NCBI GenBank assembly: GCA_028691715.1
Contig: JAQUYR010000004.1
Span: 1 to 8,208 of the forward strand
Length of the DNA: 8,208 nt
DNA from: Bacilli bacterium
Lineage (GTDB): Bacteria > Bacillota_I > Bacilli_A > ML615J-28 > CAG-698
Direction of reading: 5' to 3'
The notes under the pieces were generated by a model. It searched no databases. It was not told the origin of the DNA and saw nothing but the letters and a program-made list of their open reading frames with translations. Positions 1 to 5,434 of this stretch are shown piece after piece (the stretch's first letter is position 1; each line of letters opens with the position of its first letter). The translations under genes were made by a program, and so were the position numbers.

Positions 1-1
1 A

Positions 2-1219
2 ATTCCATTTAAGGTTAATGCTTTTTCAATAAATGAGAGTGTATTAGATAATTCATTTATTAGAGGAGCAATTGAGAATAAAGAAGAGACAAATGGGAAG
101 TATATTTTAGATGTTAAAATAGAAGAAATTTATGTGTTTGATTTTATTATGTGTGATCATGATTACAATGGTCTATTCTATATTGATGAAAATAATACTA
201 TTAAAATTGAAACAACTTCTGAACAATATGAAGTGATAAAAGATTATGATGAAGCAATATTTTGGCTTTTGCATAAAAGCGAAAACACATTTACAGTTTT
301 TTTTGAATTATTTCCAATAAGAGATGATAAACTAGTTTTACCAAATTTATCGGAGGATTCAGTATTTTATTCATATAACAAGGAATTAAAGAGAAGAAAT
401 ATTGACAAGGAATTTAAAGATGGTTTAACAATAGAAGAACTGACTGATTATTTTAGTATTGATACACCAACATTAGAGAATACACCTTACCCAAAACCAG
501 AAATTAATAATGTTATATATTTTGAACAAGGAGATAAAGTAATTATTTCCTGGCATCAAAAAGTAGCAAAAGGTGTCAGTTATGGCATTATCGAGAGTGA
601 GTTTAAAGCTCATGGGGCAATAACTGTCGTTGATTTGTTTTTAGATAATAAAAAAATTGCTTCATCTGAAGAAAAATATGGTAATGTAATTGTAGTTTTA
701 AATAAGGAGTTGTTTAGTGAAAATAGTAAACTTGAATTCTTTGGTGAAACCAATCATTACGAGAGATTAAGCGATTTTAATGTTGAAAAAAAGATTGTTC
801 AAGTTCCAGAATTAACAATGGATATTAATGATACAGAAGAGATAAGTTCAAGTATCTTTAAAAATGATGAATTTATTGTTAATTGGAGAAGTGAAAATGA
901 TAATATCGCAATAATTACTGATAATTTAGTTAAAGCAATAAATAGTGGTGAAGTAACTTTGATTGGTAGTGTTAGTGGCTATGGAGATATTGAAATCATT
1001 AAAGTAAAGGTTAATGAAGAAGTAGTACCAGATGATCCAGTAATTCCGGATGAACCAGTTACTCCAGATGAACCAGTTACTCCAGACGATCCAGGGGAAC
1101 CGGTTATTCCTGAGCCATCAGTAAAATCGGGCTGTAGTAGTACTGGTTCAATAAATATAATTTATTATTTGATGTTTGTTTTGGTGATTTTAAGAAAAAG
1201 AAGATATTTATTTAAATGA
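2..1219 (+). CDS. C-terminal part of a surface-anchored protein with Big_2-like domain and GC-type C-terminal anchor (5' partial)
   Basis: The reading frame is open from base 2 with no stop, so the gene begins upstream. The GTG at 134 has no ribosome binding site and is not taken as the start. Residue numbers here count from codon 134; 44 more codons lie before it. Residues 1-120 match nothing I recognise. Residues 126-220 form a beta-rich module that also occurs in the metallophosphoesterase at 2219-4153. Residues about 224-293 resemble a Big_2 (bacterial Ig-like) domain, with WRSENDNIAII and KAINSGEVTLIG. A Pro/Asp/Glu linker follows (297-329), then GCSS at 333-336, a hydrophobic stretch (about 340-353) and the basic tail RKRR. 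This layout suggests a protein held at the cell surface by its C-terminus. The linker includes an 18-base tandem repeat. The stop is TGA, with a TAA two codons later. Anchoring is inferred; the enzymatic or binding role is unknown. Confidence 0.8.
   Translation: MPFKVNAFSINESVLDNSFIRGAIENKEETNGKYILDVKIEEIYVFDFIMCDHDYNGLFYIDENNTIKIETTSEQYEVIKDYDEAIFWLLHKSENTFTVFFELFPIRDDKLVLPNLSEDSVFYSYNKELKRRNIDKEFKDGLTIEELTDYFSIDTPTLENTPYPKPEINNVIYFEQGDKVIISWHQKVAKGVSYGIIESEFKAHGAITVVDLFLDNKKIASSEEKYGNVIVVLNKELFSENSKLEFFGETNHYERLSDFNVEKKIVQVPELTMDINDTEEISSSIFKNDEFIVNWRSENDNIAIITDNLVKAINSGEVTLIGSVSGYGDIEIIKVKVNEEVVPDDPVIPDEPVTPDEPVTPDDPGEPVIPEPSVKSGCSSTGSINIIYYLMFVLVILRKRRYLFK
1049..1084 (+). repeat. 18-bp tandem repeat in the proline-rich linker
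   Basis: Two perfect copies of an 18-base unit (GATGAACCAGTTACTCCA) encode Asp-Glu-Pro-Val-Thr-Pro. Diverged copies flank them at 1031-1048 and 1085 onwards. The repeat lies in the spacer between the Big_2-like domain and the anchor, so copy number changes would alter linker length in frame. Confidence 0.8.
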
Positions 1220-1245
1220 TATTAATTGGAAATGTTTAAAATATA

Positions 1246-1283
1246 AGGGTTTAACTAGATAGTATTCTAGCTAAACCTTTTTT
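1246..1283 (+). terminator. Intrinsic terminator after the first surface protein gene
   Basis: GGTTTAACTAGA (1248-1259) pairs with TCTAGCTAAACC (1266-1277), with one A-C mismatch and a 6-base loop. A run of six T follows (1278-1283). It lies 27 bases after the stop codon and separates the first gene from the next transcription unit. Confidence 0.75.
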
Positions 1284-1296
1284 GATTTTAAAATTA

Positions 1297-1325
1297 TAGA
1301 CAAAACATGTAAAGAATGATATAAT
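1297..1325 (+). promoter_or_regulatory. Sigma-A-type promoter for the lipoprotein/metallophosphoesterase unit
   Basis: A -35-like TAGACA (1297-1302) and a perfect -10 TATAAT (1320-1325) are separated by 17 bases. The predicted start near 1332 gives a leader of about 46 bases before the GTG at 1378. It sits directly after the terminator of the preceding gene. I see no operator in the leader. Confidence 0.65.
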
Positions 1326-1362
1326 TAATATAACGAACAAGGTGCGCAAATACGAACAATAT

Positions 1363-1370
1363 AAAGGAGG
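1363..1370 (+). promoter_or_regulatory. Ribosome binding site supporting a GTG start
   Basis: AAAGGAGG is a near-perfect anti-16S match, 7 bases before the GTG at 1378. It fixes that GTG as the start, and the encoded protein then begins directly with a lipoprotein signal peptide. Confidence 0.8.
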
Positions 1371-1377
1371 ATAGTTT

Positions 1378-2262
1378 GTGAATTTTAGTAAAAAAACGAC
1401 TAAAGGTTTAGTTTTGCTATTGTTTTTATTAATGATTTCATTTTTAGTGGGATGTAATCTGGGAAAAAAAGAGATAAGTGAGAGTGAAAGTGATGAAATC
1501 AGGATGCAAGCGGTTAAAACACATCTTGATAACATTTTGAAAAATTGTCGCAGTAAAGAAAAGAATACTTCTTTATTGGCTGATGGTATTGATACCTTTA
1601 CTGGAGAACTCGCTAGTTGGGCTAACACTGATCAGACTTTTTCACCAATATCTGACTATGCCTCACAACAAAATTTTATGAGAACTCTAGTAGCTTATAC
1701 AATGATAACAGGCGATACCAAATATAAGAATGCTGCTCTAGCTACTACGAGATATTTTATGAAATATTTTCAACACAATAATGGTCTATTTAAATGGGGA
1801 GGACATGAATTTATTAACATTGATACTTTACTTGTTGAGGGGCCAGAAAACAAGGGATTGGTTCATGAGTTAAAAAATCATTATCCATATTATGAATTAA
1901 TGCTAGAAGTTGATGAAGATGCTGTAAAGAAGTATTTAGAACAGCAATGGGCTGCTCATGTTATTGATTGGACTACTTTAGATATCAATCGTCATGGGGA
2001 AAACACAACTGAATTGATCAAATATGATTTACCAGAGAAATCAAATAGTATTTTAATGAGAAGTATTCCTACTACCAATGTAGTAGATCCTAGCAATGTT
2101 GTGACAACAATAGCCGATACCAAAGCTTTGATTCTACCGAATAGTCAAGGACTTACTTTTATCAATGCTGGTAGTGATTTATACTATTCAGCATATCTTC
2201 TTGGAAGTCTAACGGGAAATGAAAAGGCTACTTCCTGGGGAATGTGTTGCACTAGATTTTAA
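1378..2262 (+). CDS. Truncated secreted lipoprotein with a helical-toroid (glycosidase/pectate-lyase-like) domain; probably a broken gene
   Basis: The protein starts with a clear lipoprotein signal: Lys5/Lys6/Lys9, a hydrophobic core, then LVGC with Cys26 as the lipidated residue, so it is exported and membrane-tethered. Residues 41-288 are rich in paired helices, such as the stretch around TGDTKY (111-116). Landmarks are WGGH (140-143), HELKNHYPYYELM (163-175), NRHG (204-207) and GLTFINAGSDL (258-268). This resembles proteins with (alpha/alpha) toroid folds annotated as pectate lyases or glycosidases; the family match is from memory and tentative. The domain appears to stop too early: after TGNEKATSW the frame runs into a short unrelated tail and a TAA at 2260. 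The metallophosphoesterase frame overlaps the last 50 bases in the +1 frame. Dropping one G from the G4 run at 2237-2240 would join both frames into a protein of 924 residues. It is probably a pseudogene fragment or the 5' half of a fusion; sequence error is possible. Confidence 0.7.
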   Translation: MNFSKKTTKGLVLLLFLLMISFLVGCNLGKKEISESESDEIRMQAVKTHLDNILKNCRSKEKNTSLLADGIDTFTGELASWANTDQTFSPISDYASQQNFMRTLVAYTMITGDTKYKNAALATTRYFMKYFQHNNGLFKWGGHEFINIDTLLVEGPENKGLVHELKNHYPYYELMLEVDEDAVKKYLEQQWAAHVIDWTTLDINRHGENTTELIKYDLPEKSNSILMRSIPTTNVVDPSNVVTTIADTKALILPNSQGLTFINAGSDLYYSAYLLGSLTGNEKATSWGMCCTRF

Positions 2263-4153
2263 TCTAGAGGGAACTACTTTGGGGTATTCAGGAATTAAAC
2301 CAGCCTATAAATGTGGTGTTAATTTGACAGGGTTAACTCCAAGCACTGATTATAGATATCGTGTTGGTAAAAATAATATGACAGCTAGCAGTTTTTTTAG
2401 AACCGCTGGTGATGAAAGTTTTACTTTTTTAGTAATCAGTGATAGTCAACTTTATGGTTCAACTGCTACTGACCAAAACTATCGCAATACTTTAGTTAAT
2501 GCTTTTCAAAAGGCTGAGGATAACAATACTCCAATATCTTTGATATTAAATGCTGGAGATATTGTTAATGATGGTGGAAAGTTAGAAAACTATGCAATAA
2601 TAATGAATGCTGATACCCTTCGCTATGCTCCATTAGCTATGGCTATTGGAAATCATGATATCTTAGATGCTGCTGGTGGTTATGCTGGTTCAAGATTTTT
2701 TAACTCTATGCATAATAATCCCACTAATGGAGCTACAGGTTCTCTTGGGACATCATACTACTTTAAATATGGAACATCATATTTCTTTGTAATTGATACA
2801 ACTATTAAATCTACTTCAGCATATCAAAGACAAATCGATTGGTTTGTTAATATTATGGAAACAGAACAACCACAGTATGTCTTTGTTATGGGGCATTTTC
2901 CAAATTATGGTGATGATGGTTCACTGGTAAATTCAATGTGGGTTCCTGTATTGAATGATTATAATATTGATTTCTATTTTACTGGTCATGGTCATACTCT
3001 TCAACAACGTCAATTAAAAAATTATATATCAATCGAAGCAGGGTCAACATATAATCCTGAAAATCGCTATGTTTTAGTGACAGTTACTCCAAGCATGGTT
3101 CGATATAAGGCATATACTGGTGATACAGTCAGCTTTATGGGTTCATCAGCTGCTAAAAGAGGTGCGGAAATTGCTTCAACATTCTCTAAAGAAGAATATA
3201 TGAACAAATTATCGATTTCATCTATTCCTAGTAATCGTACAAAAGCTGAAGTTAAATGGGATAAATCGGGATATGGTTATGTAAATTATATTACTGTAAC
3301 CAATGAAGCAAATAAAGTCATCTTAACAAAAAGAGCAACCTCTGACATCGATTTAGTAGCAACAATCAGTGGCTTGACAGTTGACAAGGAATACACATAT
3401 AAGTTTAAAGTCGATTTTAAAGATGGAACTAGTGCTGAGACAATGGTCTCATTTAATACTTTCCCAAGTTATGGAGCTTATGAAAACATAAGTTATCTAG
3501 AAACAGAAGAAAATTATGTCATCAATCTTGATTCTTCAACAATCGAAGCTAGTTTATTATCAGAAATAAGGGTTTATTTAAATGATACTTTACAGACAAC
3601 AATTACTCCAACAGCTAAATTCTTTAAACTGAGCAAAGCATTATTTGGAGATAATAATAAAATAGATCTATATGGTTATTCAACAGCTGAAAGTAAGGAA
3701 GTTTTGTTGGGTACTTTATCGATAAATAAAGAAGTTGTAAAACCTGTTATGGAGGTTAATACAACATCAGTTGAACTTGAAGAGGGAAAAACTACTACAA
3801 TTACCTCAACAATCACTGCTGGATTTGAGGATAAAGTAAAATGGCAGACTAGCGATGATAAAGTAGCAACAGTTATTAATGGTGTGATAACTGCTGTTGG
3901 TGAAGGAACAGCAACAATCACAGTTAGTGTTGAGGGGTTTGATGATCTTGCTATCGAAATAATTGTTCAAGTCAAAGCTAAAGAGGTAATCCCTGATCCC
4001 GAACCTGAACCAGAGCCTGATCCTGAACCAGAGCCAGAGCCAGAGCCAACTCCTGAAGAAACAACTGGATGTGCTTCATCTAGTACAGTAGTTATGTTGG
4101 GTGGATTAATACTAGTTAGATTAATTACTAGAAAAAGAAAATATTTCATTTAA
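2219..4153 (+). CDS. Calcineurin-type metallophosphoesterase with Fn3-like and Big_2-like domains and C-terminal anchor, N-terminally truncated
   Basis: Residues 17-62 look like the end of the Fn3-like N-domain of purple-acid-phosphatase relatives (LTGLTPSTDYRYRVG at 36-50). Residues 68-295 are the phosphoesterase. All metal-ligand motifs are present: SDSQ (74-77; DxQ in place of DxH), GDIVNDG (113-119), GNHD (144-147), MGH (224-226) and GHGH (256-259). An active two-metal phosphate-ester hydrolase is therefore plausible; the substrate is unknown. Next come an Fn3-like domain (about 332-414), the beta-rich module shared with the first gene (about 421-505), a Big_2-like domain (about 510-586), a Pro/Glu linker, then GCASSS (617-622), a hydrophobic segment and RKRK. 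The C-terminal anchor implies export, yet this frame has no signal peptide: it opens only at 2213, and ATG 2219 lacks a proper ribosome binding site. It therefore looks like the 3' part of a gene fused out of frame to the upstream lipoprotein. Real translation may need a frameshift. Confidence 0.85.
   Translation: MKRLLPGECVALDFNLEGTTLGYSGIKPAYKCGVNLTGLTPSTDYRYRVGKNNMTASSFFRTAGDESFTFLVISDSQLYGSTATDQNYRNTLVNAFQKAEDNNTPISLILNAGDIVNDGGKLENYAIIMNADTLRYAPLAMAIGNHDILDAAGGYAGSRFFNSMHNNPTNGATGSLGTSYYFKYGTSYFFVIDTTIKSTSAYQRQIDWFVNIMETEQPQYVFVMGHFPNYGDDGSLVNSMWVPVLNDYNIDFYFTGHGHTLQQRQLKNYISIEAGSTYNPENRYVLVTVTPSMVRYKAYTGDTVSFMGSSAAKRGAEIASTFSKEEYMNKLSISSIPSNRTKAEVKWDKSGYGYVNYITVTNEANKVILTKRATSDIDLVATISGLTVDKEYTYKFKVDFKDGTSAETMVSFNTFPSYGAYENISYLETEENYVINLDSSTIEASLLSEIRVYLNDTLQTTITPTAKFFKLSKALFGDNNKIDLYGYSTAESKEVLLGTLSINKEVVKPVMEVNTTSVELEEGKTTTITSTITAGFEDKVKWQTSDDKVATVINGVITAVGEGTATITVSVEGFDDLAIEIIVQVKAKEVIPDPEPEPEPDPEPEPEPEPTPEETTGCASSSTVVMLGGLILVRLITRKRKYFI
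3992..4048 (+). repeat. Pro-Glu/Pro-Asp hexanucleotide-type repeat linker
   Basis: Residues 592-610 of the metallophosphoesterase alternate Pro with Glu or Asp, encoded by imperfect repeats of CCAGAG/CCTGAA/CCTGAT. This is a rigid, acidic spacer between the Big_2-like domain and the membrane-proximal anchor. It is the functional counterpart of the 18-bp repeat linker in the first gene but differs in sequence. Confidence 0.75.
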
Positions 4154-4177
4154 TTAAGGTTATAAAGGGGGAAATTT

Positions 4178-4939
4178 ATGACAAAGGGACAAGAAATTAT
4201 TCTTTATACTGTACTTGTTTTAGCTATTTTAATTTTGATTGTTACCATTATTTTTTACATTAGGAACCTTCAGTTCTTTAAAAGATTTGCTGGTAAAAAA
4301 TTCAAAGTGAATGTTCAAATAAAACTCAATCCTAAAACATTTGAGGAAAGAGCGGAATTAAATGTCTATAATGGAAATTTTATTGATGAAAGGCTTCATG
4401 GTTTAGGAATCCTTTATAAAGACAAAAACATTGATTATTTGATATCATATCTTGAAAAAAACAATTTTAATAATGATGCTAAACCAATTGTTTTAGCTCA
4501 TGATTTTGTGAAGATTGATATCTCTTTAGAGGATTTAAAAAACATTATCGTTAGTTATAATGTTGATTATTATTCTGTAGCAAAGATAAAGGCCTATGCA
4601 ATCAATTCACAAGGTCTAATGACGAAGACTAAAGTAAATCCTTTAAGGGTAGCCATAAAAAAAATACTCGATAAAGAGTTTGATGAAGATGTGTATCGTA
4701 AAAAAATAGCAAGACAAAAAGTAAAGAGAGAAGCTATTGAGAAAAACAAACAAAAAAGAGATTTAAGGAAAATTAAGCAAAAAGAGAATATGAAAAGATT
4801 TATTAAAAAAACACAAAATGTTTTGAGTAAGATAAAAAGATTTTTTCAAAAGGCTTTTTTAAAAATAAAAAACAGATTAAATCGAAACAAAAATAATTTA
4901 AAAGAAGAAGTAATTAAAAATGAAAATAGCGGGGATTAA
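4178..4939 (+). CDS. Single-pass membrane protein with very basic C-terminal tail, unknown function
   Basis: I do not recognise this family. One hydrophobic helix (residues about 7-29) is followed at once by a basic stretch (RNLQFFKRFAGKK), so by the positive-inside rule the N-terminus is outside and the rest is cytoplasmic. Residues 43-165 look like a small folded alpha/beta domain (for example VNVQIKLNP at 44-52 and YYSVAKIKAYAIN at 131-143). Residues 172-240 hold 28 Lys/Arg against 4 acidic residues and look like long helices or a coiled coil, suited to binding nucleic acid, ribosomes or acidic lipid; that is inference. The start ATG has a strong AAAGGGGG site (4164-4171) 6 bases upstream. 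The gene begins 24 bases after the metallophosphoesterase stop with no terminator between, so the two are co-transcribed. Confidence 0.8.
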   Translation: MTKGQEIILYTVLVLAILILIVTIIFYIRNLQFFKRFAGKKFKVNVQIKLNPKTFEERAELNVYNGNFIDERLHGLGILYKDKNIDYLISYLEKNNFNNDAKPIVLAHDFVKIDISLEDLKNIIVSYNVDYYSVAKIKAYAINSQGLMTKTKVNPLRVAIKKILDKEFDEDVYRKKIARQKVKREAIEKNKQKRDLRKIKQKENMKRFIKKTQNVLSKIKRFFQKAFLKIKNRLNRNKNNLKEEVIKNENSGD

Positions 4940-4955
4940 GCCCTGCTATTTTTTT
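4923..4955 (+). terminator. Intrinsic terminator overlapping the end of the basic membrane protein gene
   Basis: AATAGCGGGG (4925-4934) pairs with CCCTGCTATT (4941-4950), with one G-U pair and a 6-base loop, followed by more T (4951-4955). The TAA stop (4937-4939) lies inside the loop, so the left arm is coding sequence. It ends the transcription unit that starts near 1332. Confidence 0.85.
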
Positions 4956-5032
4956 GCTACATATGAAGAATACATAATATAATAAAAATGATGTAAACTT
5001 TTTAAGTTTTATTTAATTATTACTCGTATAAT
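4954..5032 (+). promoter_or_regulatory. Candidate promoters upstream of the putative small RNA
   Basis: Two perfect TATAAT boxes occur here. The one at 4978-4983 has a moderate -35-like TTGCTA (4954-4959) 18 bases upstream, overlapping the end of the preceding terminator. The one at 5027-5032 has no good -35 match at normal spacing but lies at the right distance to start the structured RNA near 5038. In DNA this AT-rich, TATAAT also occurs by chance, so only one, or neither, may be used. Confidence 0.35.
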
Positions 5033-5037
5033 ATAGG

Positions 5038-5283
5038 AGTATCAATAAGAGATAATTGTTAGTTGCAACTTGTTTTTAGTTTACTGCAACATACCTCTTA
5101 AGGCTTTACAAAAGAAATTCAATATAATAAAATATTGGTGTCTAGAGAGTAAAAGTAATTTTACTCTTGTTGACAAGTCTACTGAAAACCCCTAATTTAG
5201 TAGACCCTCTCTTTCTTATTTCCTACTATTATCAGAGTTAGTGAAAAGGGCCCTTTAAAATATGAGACAAGGGGCCCTTTTTA
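5038..5283 (+). ncRNA. Candidate structured small RNA of unknown class, ending in an intrinsic terminator
   Basis: This non-coding stretch holds a chain of hairpins. TAAGAG (5046-5051) pairs with CTCTTA (5095-5100), enclosing GTTGCA (5062-5067) with TGCAAC (5085-5090). GAGTAAAA (5147-5154) pairs with TTTTACTC (5159-5166), closed by a GTAA (GNRA-type) tetraloop. GTCTACTGAA (5177-5186) pairs with TTTAGTAGAC (5196-5205), with a C-rich loop at 5187-5195 (AACCCCTAA). Longer-range options are GATAAT (5051-5056) with ATTATC (5228-5233), and AGAGAG (5144-5149) with CTCTCT (5207-5212), which competes with the tetraloop hairpin. A strong terminator follows, and then a separate promoter for the next gene, which favours a free RNA of about 245 bases over a leader. 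I see no signatures of tmRNA, RNase P RNA, SRP RNA, T-box or common riboswitches. A 6S-like RNA or a C-rich-loop regulatory RNA remains possible. Ends are approximate. Confidence 0.4.
5244..5282 (+). terminator. Strong intrinsic terminator, nearly symmetric
   Basis: AAAAGGGCCC (5244-5253) and GGGCCCTTTT (5272-5281) form a perfect 10-bp stem with an 18-base loop and five T at 5278-5282. Because A residues precede the left arm, it could work in both directions. It ends the putative small RNA and insulates the gene at 5435 from upstream transcription. Confidence 0.75.
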
Positions 5284-5310
5284 CTAGGGAGTTGGTTTCC
5301 AAAGTAGATA

Positions 5311-5343
5311 TTATTCAAAAAAATATTTACTTTATTCAAAAAA
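5311..5343 (+). repeat. Direct repeat of TTATTCAAAAAA around the -35 box
   Basis: Two identical 12-base copies lie at 5311-5322 and 5332-5343. Their starts are 21 bases apart, two helical turns. One lies just upstream of the -35-like TTTACT and the other fills the promoter spacer, which is where a dimeric regulator could bind. A simple A-tract effect is the alternative. Confidence 0.5.
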
Positions 5344-5353
5344 GTAGTATAAT
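5326..5353 (+). promoter_or_regulatory. Promoter of the tandem foldase gene
   Basis: A -35-like TTTACT (5326-5331) and a perfect TATAAT (5348-5353) are spaced by 16 bases, downstream of a strong terminator and upstream of a gene with a good ribosome binding site. The predicted start near 5360 leaves a leader of about 75 bases. The direct repeat overlaps it. Confidence 0.55.
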
Positions 5354-5434
5354 ATGTATGTTGTATTATAAAAGGGATTTATTCTTTTTTTAACTAAAAA
5401 GGAAAAACATTACTAAAATGAGGAGCGAAAAACT

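Noticed and set aside
134..1219. GTG 134 as the true start of the first gene
   Set aside because: The frame is open 44 codons further upstream to the window edge and no ribosome binding site precedes 134, so the gene is treated as 5' partial.
1251..1628. Reverse-strand ORF of 125 codons opposite the lipoprotein start
   Set aside because: It lies over a terminator, a promoter and the start of a clear lipoprotein gene, and its composition is that of an antisense shadow with no ribosome binding site or recognisable motif.
2213..2259. Programmed ribosomal frameshift joining the lipoprotein and phosphoesterase frames
   Set aside because: The shift needed is +1. I see no -1 slippery heptamer, no RF2-like stop context at the right place and no downstream stimulator other than a short inverted repeat; mutation or error explains it more simply.
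3676..3921. Reverse-strand ORF opposite the Big_2-like domain
   Set aside because: Antisense shadow of a well-supported coding region; no start signal or family resemblance.
3967..4149. Reverse-strand ORF encoding a Gly-Ser repeat
   Set aside because: The Gly-Ser pattern is just the complement of the Pro-Glu codon repeat in the phosphoesterase linker.
4993..5016. Small AAACTT/AAGTTT hairpin followed by a T-rich stretch as a second terminator
   Set aside because: Only 6 weak A-T-rich pairs; too unstable to call in DNA of this composition.
5170..5198. TTGACA at 5170-5175 as a promoter -35 box
   Set aside because: The hexamer is perfect, but 17 bases downstream there is only TAATTT and the site lies between two RNA hairpins; a chance match is more likely.
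5038..5243. Riboswitch or T-box leader for the foldase gene
   Set aside because: No T-box GGUGGNACC element and no conserved core of the SAM, TPP, FMN, cobalamin, lysine, purine, c-di-GMP or c-di-AMP classes could be found, and a separate promoter lies between the terminator and the gene.
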